A stretch of 23,466 nt of DNA, taken from an uncultured Lachnospiraceae bacterium (GTDB lineage: Bacteria > Bacillota > Clostridia > Lachnospirales > Lachnospiraceae). The position numbers and the translations under genes are program-made. Under the pieces are notes generated by a model. The model saw only the letters and a list, made by a program, of their open reading frames with translations, was not told the DNA's origin and ran no database searches. Positions 13,454 through 22,171 of the stretch are shown here, one piece after another (positions within the stretch are counted from its first letter, which is position 1; each line of letters starts with the position of its first letter). The DNA lies in the NCBI GenBank assembly GCA_900553305.1, contig USDI01000009.1:1-23466 (forward strand), written 5' to 3'.

Positions 13454-13849
13454 ATGAGTAGAAGAGAATTGCGGGAACGACTTTTCAAACTGTTGTTCCG
13501 TATTGAATTTAACGCAGAAGAAGAAATGCCGCAGCAGGAAGAGTTCTTTTTAGAGGAAGAGGAAATTGTCAGGGAGAACGACCGGAAACAGCTGGATGCG
13601 AAGTTTCACAACATTTTAGAAAAACTTGCAGACATCGACCGTGAACTGAATGAAAAGGTGAGTGGCTGGGACACCGGCCGTATGGGTAAGGTGGATCTGA
13701 CCATCTTACGACTGGCGGTTTATGAGATCGAATACGATGAAGACATTCCGACCGGTGTGGCAATTAACGAAGCAGTAGAGCTTGCGAAGAAATTCGGACA
13801 GGATTCCTCCGCTTCCTTTGTAAACGGTGTACTGGCGAAATTCGCATAG
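13454..13849 (+). CDS. nusB: Transcription antitermination factor NusB
   Basis: An RNA-binding antitermination protein of 131 aa, a normal length. With NusE (S10) it binds boxA of rRNA leaders. The family pattern is visible: RRELRERLFKLLFRIEF at the N-terminus, then WDTGRMGKVDLTILRLAVYEI and IPTGVAINEAVELAKKFGQDSSASFVNGVLAKF at the C-terminus. The middle (about 24-45) has a glutamate-rich insertion with runs of E. AGGACG upstream is a weak ribosome binding site. It starts 26 nt after the Asp23 gene and 11 nt separate it from xseA; folD, which lies between nusB and xseA in Bacillus, is absent. Confidence 0.96.
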   Translation: MSRRELRERLFKLLFRIEFNAEEEMPQQEEFFLEEEEIVRENDRKQLDAKFHNILEKLADIDRELNEKVSGWDTGRMGKVDLTILRLAVYEIEYDEDIPTGVAINEAVELAKKFGQDSSASFVNGVLAKFA

Positions 13850-13860
13850 AAGGTAATGAC

Positions 13861-15081
13861 ATGCAGAATGTGTATACAGTCGGACAGATCAATTCCTATA
13901 TCAGACGGATGTTTGCAGAGGATTTCCTGCTGCAGGATCTGAACATCAAGGGAGAGGTAAGCAATTGCAAATACCATTCTTCCGGGCATATTTATTTTAC
14001 ACTTAAGGATATGAAAGGAACGATTTCCTGTGTGATGTTTGCAGGGAACCGTTCCGGTCTTTCTTTTCGGATGACGGAAGGAATGCAGGTCGTTGTGCAG
14101 GGGACCGTGGACGTCTATGAACGGGACGGAAAGTATCAGGTCTATGCAAAGCGGATTACCCCGGATGGAGAAGGAGCACTGTTTGAGCGTTTCCAGCGTT
14201 TGAAAGAAGAACTTTTAGAACGTGGAATGTTCGCTCCGGAATATAAGAAGCCGATTCCGAAATATATCCGGACGCTGGGGGTTGTTACCGCATCAACCGG
14301 TGCAGCTGTCCGCGATATTATCAATATTACCCACCGGAGAAATCCGTATGTGCAGATTCTTCTGTATCCGGCCATTGTGCAGGGAGAAGAAGCGGCTGAC
14401 AGCATTGTCCGTGGAATCCGCATGTTAGAGCGGCGGAAGGTCGATGTGATGATTGTCGGCCGTGGCGGCGGTTCCATTGAGGATCTGTGGGCCTTTAATG
14501 AGGAGAAGGTGGCACAGGCGGTATTTGACTGTGAGATCCCCATTATTTCCGCAGTCGGACACGAAACCGATACAACGATCATTGATTATGTGGCAGATCT
14601 GCGTGCACCGACGCCATCTGCAGCGGCAGAGCTTGCGGTGTATGACTTTTCCAGAATTGAACAGGAGCTTCAAGCTGCGAAAGATACCATGAACCGGCAG
14701 ATTCTGCGGAAGATCTCCATGCAGCGGACGGAATTAAAGGCGCTTGCTTCGCAGTTGAAAAGCAGCAGCCCCATGGGGAAGATCCGCGAAAAGAAAACCT
14801 ATGTCCTGCAGCTGGAGGATCACCTGCAGGGAGCCATAAAGAGAAAGCTGGATGGGAAACGCCATCAGCTTGCCCTGTATATTGAACGGTTAAAAGGACT
14901 TTCCCCACTGGATAAGCTCAATCAGGGCTATTCCTATGTGGCAGACGGGAAAGGAAAAACCGTTACCGGGATTCAGAAGGTGCAGATCGGGGATTCGATT
15001 CAGGTTTATGTAAAGGATGGAAAGATCGATGCTGCGGTAACTGCGGTGACTCCGCTTGATTTAAACAGAGGATCCCTGTAA
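13861..15081 (+). CDS. xseA: Exodeoxyribonuclease VII large subunit
   Basis: Catalytic subunit of exonuclease VII, which degrades single-stranded DNA from both ends into short oligonucleotides. Its 406 aa are typical for Firmicutes. An N-terminal OB fold (about 1-100; SSGHIYFTLKDMKG) binds DNA. The nuclease core contains VVTASTGAAVRDI, VGRGGGSIEDLWAFNEE (R201 to S205 region) and SAVGHETDTTIIDYVADLRAPTPSAAAE (H234), followed by a coiled-coil region and a short C-terminal domain with LDKLNQGYSYV. It is followed after 42 nt by xseB, its partner. AGAAGG overlapping the nusB stop serves as ribosome binding site. Confidence 0.97.
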   Translation: MQNVYTVGQINSYIRRMFAEDFLLQDLNIKGEVSNCKYHSSGHIYFTLKDMKGTISCVMFAGNRSGLSFRMTEGMQVVVQGTVDVYERDGKYQVYAKRITPDGEGALFERFQRLKEELLERGMFAPEYKKPIPKYIRTLGVVTASTGAAVRDIINITHRRNPYVQILLYPAIVQGEEAADSIVRGIRMLERRKVDVMIVGRGGGSIEDLWAFNEEKVAQAVFDCEIPIISAVGHETDTTIIDYVADLRAPTPSAAAELAVYDFSRIEQELQAAKDTMNRQILRKISMQRTELKALASQLKSSSPMGKIREKKTYVLQLEDHLQGAIKRKLDGKRHQLALYIERLKGLSPLDKLNQGYSYVADGKGKTVTGIQKVQIGDSIQVYVKDGKIDAAVTAVTPLDLNRGSL

Positions 15082-15123
15082 AGGAAGCATAAGAACATTG
15101 CAGCCTTGGGAGAAGGATAGAAA

Positions 15124-15354
15124 ATGGGAAAAGAAGAAAAAGAACAGCAGGAAGCATTTTCTCTGGAAAAGGCTTTTGAACAGCTCGAAGAAACAATTGA
15201 ACAACTGGAACAGGAGGATGTCTCTTTGGAGGAATCCTTTGAAATTTACCAGTCGGGGATGAAATTGCTGAAGAAATGCAACGAGTCCATTGACCGGGTG
15301 GAGAAGCAGGTTCTTGTACTACAGGAGGATGGAACGACCTATGAGCTTTCATGA
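15124..15354 (+). CDS. xseB: Exodeoxyribonuclease VII small subunit
   Basis: Small subunit of exonuclease VII, 76 aa, the usual size. It is an almost wholly helical, acidic protein with the signature SLEKAFEQLEETIEQLEQ and VSLEESFEIYQSGMKLLKKC, which forms the helices that coat the XseA coiled coil. AGAAGGA at 15111-15117 is 6 nt before the ATG. The end overlaps ispA by 14 nt, so the next gene is probably translated by coupling. Confidence 0.97.
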   Translation: MGKEEKEQQEAFSLEKAFEQLEETIEQLEQEDVSLEESFEIYQSGMKLLKKCNESIDRVEKQVLVLQEDGTTYELS

Positions 15355-16267
15355 GGAATTAGAAGCAAAAACGAAACAGGCAGAAGAGATTTTACAGAAA
15401 TATCTTCCGGCAAAGGAAGAGGCTTATCAGAAGACGGTTATGGATGCCATGTGCTACAGTGCCATGGCAGGAGGAAAGCGGTTACGCCCGGTGCTGATGA
15501 GGGAGTGTTTTTCGCTTTTCGGGGGAACCGGAGAGGTGATCGAGCCGTTTATGGCGGCATTGGAAATGATCCACAATTATTCCCTGGTACATGATGATCT
15601 TCCGGCAATGGATAATGACGAATACCGCAGAGGCAAGTTGACCACCTGGAAGGTATATGGCGAATGCATGGCCATTCTGGCAGGTGACGGGTTATTGAAT
15701 CTTGCATTCGAAACCGCGTCCGGGGCCTTTCAGATTGTGGATAAGGAGTGTGGGGATCCCGCACAGCAGTTAAAAAACTACAAGGCGGTAGGAAAAGCCA
15801 TGCAGATTCTTTCGAAGAAAGCCGGCATCTATGGTATGCTTGGTGGACAGACTGCGGATATCGAAGCAGAAGGCAGAACCGACCTGACAGAGGAACTTTT
15901 ATTATTTATTCACGAACACAAAACAGCAGCGCTGATGGAGTGCGCCATGATGATCGGAGCGGCACTTGCAGGGGCATCGCAGACCGATATTGAGAAGATG
16001 GAACGGGCGGCCTCCAACATCGGCATTGCTTTTCAGATACAGGATGACATTCTGGATATTACCAGCACGACAGAGGTTTTAGGTAAGCCTGTGGGAAGTG
16101 ATGAAAAGAACCACAAGCTGACCTATGTAACACTTCATGGCATCGAAGAATCGAAGCAGCAGGTGAAGGAGCTTTCAGAGGAAGCGGTAGAGATCCTTAA
16201 GTCCTTTGAAACGAAGAACAAGTTTTTGGTTGAGCTGGTAGAACAGCTGGTAAATCGGGAAAAATAG
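15341..16267 (+). CDS. ispA: Farnesyl diphosphate synthase (polyprenyl synthase)
   Basis: A 308-aa trans-prenyltransferase condensing IPP with allylic diphosphates. The first aspartate-rich motif is DDLPAMDND (D85-D93) and the second is DDILD (D235-D239). The segment before the first motif, HNYSLVHDDLPAMD, is close to E. coli IspA, which favours a C15 product; a geranylgeranyl product is not excluded. MAGGKRLRPVL is the conserved IPP-binding block near residue 45. The ATG at 15341 lies inside xseB and gives a normal N-terminus, MSFHEELEAK; an in-frame ATG at 15290 would add an out-of-family extension. The next gene is dxs, so both are isoprenoid genes in one operon. Confidence 0.95.
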   Translation: MSFHEELEAKTKQAEEILQKYLPAKEEAYQKTVMDAMCYSAMAGGKRLRPVLMRECFSLFGGTGEVIEPFMAALEMIHNYSLVHDDLPAMDNDEYRRGKLTTWKVYGECMAILAGDGLLNLAFETASGAFQIVDKECGDPAQQLKNYKAVGKAMQILSKKAGIYGMLGGQTADIEAEGRTDLTEELLLFIHEHKTAALMECAMMIGAALAGASQTDIEKMERAASNIGIAFQIQDDILDITSTTEVLGKPVGSDEKNHKLTYVTLHGIEESKQQVKELSEEAVEILKSFETKNKFLVELVEQLVNREK

Positions 16268-16285
16268 AGAAAAGCAGGGAAAACG

Positions 16286-18148
16286 ATGATACTTGAGAAA
16301 ATTAAGAACACAAATGATATTAAGAATATCCCTCCGGAGAGTTATGATGCTCTGGCAGAAGAAATCCGGGAGTTTTTAATTCAGAGTATTTCCAAAACAG
16401 GGGGACATCTGGCATCCAATCTGGGGGCAGTGGAGCTGACAATGGCACTGCATCTTTTCTTAAATCTGCCGGAGGATAAGATTGTCTGGGATGTAGGACA
16501 TCAGTCTTATACCCATAAGCTGTTGACGGGGAGAAAGGAAGGATTTGGAAAGCTTCGTAAATTCGGCGGTATGAGCGGCTTCCCGAAGACGAAGGAGAGT
16601 GACTGTGACTGCTTTAATACCGGACACAGCTCGACTTCGATTTCTGCCGGTTTAGGTCTTGTAAAGGCCAGAGATTTAAAGGGTGAAAATAGTACGGTTG
16701 TTGCTGTTATCGGCGATGGTTCCCTCACAGGCGGCATGGCATATGAGGCATTGAATAACGCAGCGAAGCTGGAAACGAATTATATCATTGTTTTAAATGA
16801 CAATAATATGTCGATTTCTGAAAATGTCGGTGGGATGTCAAAGTATTTAAACAGTGTGCGTACCGCAGACAGTTATCTGAATTTAAGAGACGGTGTCTAT
16901 AACACCATTATGGATATGCCGAACGGAGATAAGGTTGCCAATAAGATCCGCCGGTTTAAGAATATGTTTAAGCAGATGGTGGTTCCGGGAATGCTGTTTG
17001 AGGATATGGGAATCACGTACTTAGGACCGGTGGACGGTCATGATATCAATGCGATGGTGCGCACCTTCCAGGAAGCAAGGAGAATCCGTAAGGCCGTTAT
17101 TGTCCATGTGATTACCGAAAAGGGCAGAGGCTTTACACCTGCAGAGCGTCATCCGGCAAGATTCCATGGGACAGAGCCGTTTGATGTGGAAACCGGGCTT
17201 CCGTTAAAAGCACGGACTACTGCGAATTATACCGATGTTTTTTCAACGGTCATGTTAAAACTGGCCTCCCGTGATGAACGTGTGGTAGCCATTACGGCAG
17301 CCATGCCGGACGGAACCGGATTAAAGCGCTTCCGCAATGTCTATCCGGACCGGTTTTTCGATGTGGGAATTGCAGAGGAGCATGCCGTTACATTTGCAGC
17401 AGGCCTTGCAGCAGGCGGCATGAGGCCGATTGTGGCGATTTATTCATCCTTCCTGCAAAGAGCTTACGATCAGATCCTGCATGATGTCTGTTTACAGAAT
17501 CTACCGGTGGTATTTGCCATTGACCGTGCAGGACTTGTGGGAAGCGACGGAGAGACACATCAGGGCATTTTTGACCTGTCGTACTTATCCTCAATTCCCA
17601 ATATGCACATTATGGCTCCGAAGAATAAATGGGAGCTTTCCGATATGATGAAATATGCCCTTGCCATTGAGGCACCGGTGGCTGTGCGCTATCCGCGTGG
17701 CGAAGCGTACTCCGGTTTAAAGGAATTCCGGGCACCGATTGAGCTTGGCAAGGCAGAACTCCTTTATGCGGAGGGCGAGGTGTGCCTGCTTGCCGTAGGC
17801 AGCATGGTGGTTACCGCACTTGCTGTCCGGGAGCTGTTAAAGGAATATGGTATTGGCTGCAGTATCGTGAATGCGCGGTTTGTAAAGCCGATTGATGAAA
17901 AGGCTGTGGAATGGGCGGCAAGAAATCACCGTATGGTGGTTACGATGGAAGAGAATGTGGCAAGCGGCGGTTTTGGTGAGAAAGTGCGGGAGTATTTTGA
18001 TACGCTGGAAACTGAAAGCGTGCTGCTCAATGTGGCGCTTCCCGATGATTATGTGGAACATGGAAATGTGGATCTGCTCAAGCATGAAACCGGAATTGAT
18101 GCAGAATCCATTACTTCGAGAATACGGAAAGAGATGGTTGATCTTTAA
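16286..18148 (+). CDS. dxs: 1-deoxy-D-xylulose-5-phosphate synthase
   Basis: The first enzyme of the MEP isoprenoid pathway, condensing pyruvate and glyceraldehyde 3-phosphate with thiamine diphosphate, 620 aa, the normal length. The N-terminal TPP-binding domain shows DVGHQSYTHKLLTGR and the GDGSLTGGMAYEALNNA motif (G143 onward) ending in LNDNNMSIS. The pyrimidine-binding domain has the catalytic glutamate in GIAEEHAVTFAAGLA (E364), then YSSFLQRAYDQI and HQGIFDLSYL. The C-terminal transketolase domain ends near EKVREYFD. It starts 18 nt after ispA, and its stop codon shares 1 nt with the tlyA start. Confidence 0.98.
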   Translation: MILEKIKNTNDIKNIPPESYDALAEEIREFLIQSISKTGGHLASNLGAVELTMALHLFLNLPEDKIVWDVGHQSYTHKLLTGRKEGFGKLRKFGGMSGFPKTKESDCDCFNTGHSSTSISAGLGLVKARDLKGENSTVVAVIGDGSLTGGMAYEALNNAAKLETNYIIVLNDNNMSISENVGGMSKYLNSVRTADSYLNLRDGVYNTIMDMPNGDKVANKIRRFKNMFKQMVVPGMLFEDMGITYLGPVDGHDINAMVRTFQEARRIRKAVIVHVITEKGRGFTPAERHPARFHGTEPFDVETGLPLKARTTANYTDVFSTVMLKLASRDERVVAITAAMPDGTGLKRFRNVYPDRFFDVGIAEEHAVTFAAGLAAGGMRPIVAIYSSFLQRAYDQILHDVCLQNLPVVFAIDRAGLVGSDGETHQGIFDLSYLSSIPNMHIMAPKNKWELSDMMKYALAIEAPVAVRYPRGEAYSGLKEFRAPIELGKAELLYAEGEVCLLAVGSMVVTALAVRELLKEYGIGCSIVNARFVKPIDEKAVEWAARNHRMVVTMEENVASGGFGEKVREYFDTLETESVLLNVALPDDYVEHGNVDLLKHETGIDAESITSRIRKEMVDL

Positions 18149-18975
18149 TGAAAGAACGACTGGATGTGCTTCTGGTAAAAAAAGGCCTGGCTCCCTCACG
18201 GGAAAAAGCGAAGGCAGTCATTATGGCCGGAAGCGTGTATGTGGATGGACAAAAGGAAGACAAGGCAGGCTCTGTCTTTGACGAAGAAGGTGCACAGATT
18301 GAGGTAAGAGGACATGCGCTGCCTTATGTGAGCCGGGGAGGACTGAAGCTGGAAAAGGCGCTTAAGGTTTTCCCGATCACATTAACCGATAAGATCTGTA
18401 TGGATATCGGCGCTTCTACAGGAGGCTTTACCGATTGTATGTTGCAGAATGGAGCCGCGAAGGTGTATTCGGTGGATGTGGGTTATGGACAGCTTGACTG
18501 GAAATTACGTCAGGACGAGCGGGTTGTCTGTATGGAAAAGACTAATTTCCGCTATATGACACCGGAGGATATTCCGGATATGCTTGATTTTGCATCGGTC
18601 GATGTGTCCTTTATTTCCTTGGATAAGATTCTGACCCCTGCGTATGCATTATTAAAGGAGCAGGGAGAAATGGTGGCACTCATTAAGCCACAGTTTGAAG
18701 CCGGCAGGGAAAAGGTTGGAAAGAAGGGCGTTGTGCGGGATCCGAAGGTACATGAGGAAGTAATTACAAAAATTGTCCGTCATGCAGATGAGGTTTCGTT
18801 TGAAGTGCTCGATCTGTCCTATTCCCCCATCCGCGGACCGGAAGGAAATATTGAGTATCTCATTCATCTGAAGAAGAATCCGGAACGCACGATTTATCCG
18901 GATATTCTGGCAGTTTTTGAAAAGAAAATCAAAGAAATTGTGGAAGACGCACATCAGGACTTGGAGAAACCGTGA
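18148..18975 (+). CDS. tlyA: TlyA family rRNA 2'-O-methyltransferase
   Basis: A probable rRNA cytidine 2'-O-methyltransferase of 275 aa. An S4 RNA-binding domain (about 1-62; RLDVLLVKKGLAPSREKAKA) is fused to an FtsJ-like SAM-binding domain with motif I MDIGASTGGFTDCML (around 85-99) and ALIKPQFEAGREKVGKKGVV. Mycobacterial TlyA methylates 16S and 23S rRNA and affects capreomycin response; the target here is not known. Older annotations as hemolysin or cytotoxin are not supported by the sequence, which has no signal peptide or pore-forming region. It corresponds to Bacillus YqxC, in the same place between dxs and argR. Confidence 0.93.
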   Translation: MKERLDVLLVKKGLAPSREKAKAVIMAGSVYVDGQKEDKAGSVFDEEGAQIEVRGHALPYVSRGGLKLEKALKVFPITLTDKICMDIGASTGGFTDCMLQNGAAKVYSVDVGYGQLDWKLRQDERVVCMEKTNFRYMTPEDIPDMLDFASVDVSFISLDKILTPAYALLKEQGEMVALIKPQFEAGREKVGKKGVVRDPKVHEEVITKIVRHADEVSFEVLDLSYSPIRGPEGNIEYLIHLKKNPERTIYPDILAVFEKKIKEIVEDAHQDLEKP

Positions 18976-19829
18976 AACATTTTATTATAATTACGAATCG
19001 CACAAAGGATAAAGATCTGCAGGTGACGAACCGGATCCGGGATTATCTGACGGCACACGGGGCAGAATGTATCGTAGAAGAGGAACTTCCCGAAGAAGGA
19101 AGCGGCTATACGGAAGCCGGATGTGTTCCGGAAGATACTGAATGCGCCATTGTATTAGGCGGGGACGGAACCATGCTGCAGGCGGCGATCGATCTGATTG
19201 ATACGGAGATTCCGCTTGTCGGAATTAACCTTGGGACCCTTGGGTTTCTTTCGGAGGTCAACCGGAATGATCTGGAAACCTCCCTTGACCAGCTGCTTTC
19301 GGATCACTTTGAGATCGAACAGCGGATGATGCTTTCAGGATCGGTCTATTCCGGAGCGGAGCGGAAGGAAACCTTTCAGGCATTAAATGATATTGTCATT
19401 ACAAGAAGAGGATCCTTACAGATCAATTCTTATAATATTTTTGTAAATGAAAAGCATCTGCACTGTTATCATGCAGATGGAATTCTTGTCGCAACACCGA
19501 CCGGATCCACCGGATACAGCTTATCGGCTGGAGGACCGATTGTGAATCCCTGTGCAAAGCTGATGGTACTTACACCGATCTGCCCGCATTCCATGCAGAA
19601 CCGGAGTATTGTATTTTCTGCGGAGGATCAGATCCGGATTGAAGTGGAGGAACGCAGGGAACCGGTTCCGGCAGGCGGAATCGAAGTGATTTTTGATGGG
19701 GGACACCAGATTACGCTCGAGGCAGGGGACCGGGTGGAAATCGTACAGTCTGGGAAAACGACAGGCATTATTAAGCTGCATAAGGAAAGTTTTCTTGAAA
19801 TATTAAATAAGAAATTGGGTGAATCCTAG
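18972..19829 (+). CDS. nadK: NAD kinase
   Basis: An ATP- or polyphosphate-dependent kinase that makes NADP from NAD, 285 aa, normal for the family. The GGDG motif is at 63-66 (LGGDGTMLQAA, catalytic D65), then INLGTLGFLSEVNR, NDIVITR and DGILVATPTGSTGYSLSAGGPI. The start is GTG, overlapping the tlyA stop by 4 nt (GTGA), so translation is likely coupled. A position between tlyA and argR is common in Clostridia, whereas Bacillus has nadK elsewhere. Confidence 0.97.
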   Translation: MKHFIIITNRTKDKDLQVTNRIRDYLTAHGAECIVEEELPEEGSGYTEAGCVPEDTECAIVLGGDGTMLQAAIDLIDTEIPLVGINLGTLGFLSEVNRNDLETSLDQLLSDHFEIEQRMMLSGSVYSGAERKETFQALNDIVITRRGSLQINSYNIFVNEKHLHCYHADGILVATPTGSTGYSLSAGGPIVNPCAKLMVLTPICPHSMQNRSIVFSAEDQIRIEVEERREPVPAGGIEVIFDGGHQITLEAGDRVEIVQSGKTTGIIKLHKESFLEILNKKLGES

Positions 19830-19843
19830 AAAGGCACGGGGGT

Positions 19844-20296
19844 ATGAAGAAAAACAGACATCAAAAATTAAAGGAACTGGTGGAGCAGTACGAGATTGAA
19901 ACACAGGATGAACTGGCAGAGAAGTTAAAGGAAGCCGGTTTTGATGTGACCCAGGCAACGGTTTCCAGAGACATCCGGGAGCTGAAGCTTACGAAGGTTC
20001 CGACGGGCAATGGCAGGCAGAAATACACGATTCTGGTACATAGCGACCATTACTTAAGCGATAAGTACATCCGGGTATTGAAAGACGGGTATGTTTCCAT
20101 GGATGTTGCACAGAATATCCTTGTGGTGAAAACCGTGTCCGGTATGGCGATGGCCGTTGCGGCAGCCATTGATGCCATGAAGCTTAAGGAGATCGTTGGC
20201 TGCATCGCAGGTGATGATACGATCATGCTGGTGCTGCACAATGAAGCGGATGCCATAAAGACCATGGAGAATATCAAAGAGGCCATGGAAAATTAA
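19844..20296 (+). CDS. argR: Arginine repressor ArgR/AhrC
   Basis: A hexameric arginine-responsive DNA-binding regulator of 150 aa, full length. The N-terminal winged helix (about 1-70) has QATVSRDIRELKLTK as the recognition helix region. The C-terminal oligomerisation and arginine-binding domain shows AAAIDAMKLKEIVGCIAGDDTIML, with D124-D125 at the ligand site. It is a local regulator of arginine synthesis and catabolism, but no arginine genes lie in the window and I see no clear ARG box here. It starts 14 nt after nadK; GGGGGT is directly before the ATG and AAAGG lies further upstream. The argR-recN-spoIVB order is conserved in spore formers. Confidence 0.96.
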   Translation: MKKNRHQKLKELVEQYEIETQDELAEKLKEAGFDVTQATVSRDIRELKLTKVPTGNGRQKYTILVHSDHYLSDKYIRVLKDGYVSMDVAQNILVVKTVSGMAMAVAAAIDAMKLKEIVGCIAGDDTIMLVLHNEADAIKTMENIKEAMEN

Positions 20297-20336
20297 GATA
20301 GAACCAACCTATTATGCGCTTTGAGAGAAGGAGCAT

Positions 20337-20342
20337 AGGAGG
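20337..20342 (+). promoter_or_regulatory. Ribosome binding site fixing the recN start
   Basis: AGGAGG at 20337-20342 lies 7 nt before ATG at 20350. The earlier in-frame ATG at 20314 would place this strong site inside the coding region and add a non-family N-terminus. Confidence 0.85.
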
Positions 20343-20349
20343 AAAAGCA

Positions 20350-22041
20350 ATGCTTGAAAATCTACACGTAAAAAATCTGGCACTGATCGAAGAACAGGAG
20401 ATTACCTTTACGAAAGGGTTAAATATCCTTACGGGTGAGACCGGCGCCGGTAAATCCATTGTACTGGGGTCCATTCATCTGGCACTTGGTGCAAAGGCAG
20501 ACAAAGACAGCATCCGGAGCGGGGCGGATTATGCCCTCATTGAACTGCTGTTTTCCTTAAATGACATTCAGAAAAAACAGATCGAAGAAATGGAGCTTCC
20601 CATGGAGGAGGACGGAACACTGCTTTTGCAGCGGAAGATCATGCCGGGCAAGAGCATCTGCCGGATCAATGGGGAAACGGTGAATGTCAGTCAGCTAAAG
20701 GAACTTTCCGGGTGTCTCATGGACATGTACGGACAGCATGAACACCAGACGCTGTTAAAGCCGTTATCTTACGGAAGAATGCTGGATCAGTATATTGGCG
20801 CGCAGGCTTTTAAGTGTAAGGAAACACTTAAGGAAGAATTGCGACAGTATCAGGAACTGAAACAGCAGCTTGATGAACAGGATATGGATGAAGAGATGCG
20901 GAAACGGGAAGCAGATCTTCTTTCCTTTGAAGTAAATGAAATTGAAGCAGCCTCCCTGCAAAAGGATGAGGACGAAGAGCTCGAAAAGCAGTATCAGAAG
21001 CTGACGCATGCAAGACGTATTCAGGAGGCCGTGACAGGCGCTTATGCCATGACCGGTTATGAAGAGGAAGAAAGTGCCGGCAATGCGCTGGGACGGGCGA
21101 TGCGGGAACTTAAGAGCGTGCAGAATCTGGATGAGGAGCTTGATGCCCTTAGCGGCCAGTTATCCGAAATCGACAGTCTGCTCAATGATTTTAACCGTGC
21201 TCTTTCCGAATACAGTGGCAGCCTGAATTTTGAAGAAGAAGAGTTTGCAGCGGTGGAAGAACGTCTGAATCTCATCAATCATCTGAAAAGCAAATACGGA
21301 AATACCGTTGCCGATATTCTTACTTCTTATGAGCAGAAGCAGGAAAAGCTCGAACAGCTTGGCAACTATGAATTTTATGTGGAACAGCTAAAAAAGCAGA
21401 TCGAGGATAAGAAACAGCACATTCTGGAAATTTGTGAAACACTTTCCGGATTGCGGAAAGAAGCGGCAGAGCCGTTGAGCCGGAAGTTAAAGGCAGCGAT
21501 GATTGACCTGAACTTTATGGATGTCCGGTTTGACATCGAAGTAACCTCCGATCCGGATCATTTTCATGCAGATGGATATGATAAGATCGAGTTCCTGATT
21601 TCGGTAAACCCAGGTGAAGCCATGCGGCCGATCTGGCAGGTGGCAAGCGGTGGTGAATTATCGCGAATTATGCTTGCATTCAAGACCGTATTTGCTGATA
21701 AGGAAGATACCGCAACTTTAATTTTTGATGAAATTGACACCGGAATCAGTGGTAAAACGGCATGGAAGGTTTCTGAAAAAATGGGACAGCTTTCCAGGGA
21801 CAAACAGATCATCTGCATCACCCATCTGCCACAGATTGCAGCCATGGCAGATACGCATTTTCTGATTGAAAAATCCGTAAAAGAAAACCGGACAGTTACC
21901 GATCTTACGAAGCTTTCCGAAGAAGATTCCTTAAAGGAACTTGCGCGTCTCTTAGGAAGCGAAGAAGTGAGTGAGGCCGCGATCTCCAATGCAAAGGAGA
22001 TGAAAATAACGGCACAGAAAGCAAAAGAGTCTGCATCATAA
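20350..22041 (+). CDS. recN: DNA repair protein RecN
   Basis: An SMC-like ATPase acting early in double-strand break repair, 563 aa, usual for RecN. The N-terminal Walker A, GETGAGKS, is at 29-36, the same position as in E. coli. Long coiled-coil stretches (about 150-210 and 260-370), rich in E, K, Q and L, flank the hinge-like middle. The C-terminal head carries the ABC signature SGGELSRIMLA (433-443) and Walker B LIFDEIDTGISG (D460-E461). The start at 20350 is fixed by AGGAGG and gives MLENLHVKNLALIEEQEI, the typical family N-terminus. It is the last gene before a strong terminator. Confidence 0.98.
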   Translation: MLENLHVKNLALIEEQEITFTKGLNILTGETGAGKSIVLGSIHLALGAKADKDSIRSGADYALIELLFSLNDIQKKQIEEMELPMEEDGTLLLQRKIMPGKSICRINGETVNVSQLKELSGCLMDMYGQHEHQTLLKPLSYGRMLDQYIGAQAFKCKETLKEELRQYQELKQQLDEQDMDEEMRKREADLLSFEVNEIEAASLQKDEDEELEKQYQKLTHARRIQEAVTGAYAMTGYEEEESAGNALGRAMRELKSVQNLDEELDALSGQLSEIDSLLNDFNRALSEYSGSLNFEEEEFAAVEERLNLINHLKSKYGNTVADILTSYEQKQEKLEQLGNYEFYVEQLKKQIEDKKQHILEICETLSGLRKEAAEPLSRKLKAAMIDLNFMDVRFDIEVTSDPDHFHADGYDKIEFLISVNPGEAMRPIWQVASGGELSRIMLAFKTVFADKEDTATLIFDEIDTGISGKTAWKVSEKMGQLSRDKQIICITHLPQIAAMADTHFLIEKSVKENRTVTDLTKLSEEDSLKELARLLGSEEVSEAAISNAKEMKITAQKAKESAS

Positions 22042-22057
22042 TTGGAAGGATTTGTCC

Positions 22058-22086
22058 GCGTAAAAATAGAATAACCGAACATACTA
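22058..22086 (+). promoter_or_regulatory. spoIVB: Candidate sigma-G promoter of spoIVB
   Basis: CATACTA at 22080-22086 fits the forespore sigma-G -10 pattern CATNMTA at every position. GCGTA at 22058-22062, 17 bp upstream, matches four of five positions of the -35 pattern GMATR. Bacillus spoIVB is sigma-F/sigma-G dependent. The expected start, near 22093, lies inside the ascending arm of the recN terminator (22089-22100). Confidence 0.5.
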
Positions 22087-22088
22087 AG

Positions 22089-22124
22089 AAAGAACACATT
22101 TCATTTTAATGTGTTCTTTTATTT
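22089..22124 (+). terminator. Rho-independent terminator after recN
   Basis: A perfect 12-bp stem pairs 22089-22100 (AAAGAACACATT) with 22108-22119 (AATGTGTTCTTT), with a 7-nt loop and a T-rich tail. The A-rich left flank means it may also work on the opposite strand. It closes the long housekeeping operon. Confidence 0.88.
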
Positions 22125-22171
22125 GTGTAGAGCACTTAGTGAATCCGAGCCAAATGCGAAGGAGGGGCCTT

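Noticed and set aside
18148..18975. Hemolysin or cytotoxin label for the TlyA protein
   Set aside because: S4 plus FtsJ-like methyltransferase domains and no secretion signal point to rRNA modification.
21564..22097. 177-codon open frame on the minus strand opposite the end of recN
   Set aside because: It mirrors the RecN ATPase head, runs into the terminator and shows no recognisable domain.
22133..22141. CACTTAGTG palindrome before spoIVB as an operator
   Set aside because: Only four base pairs per arm; it is expected by chance and matches no regulator I know.
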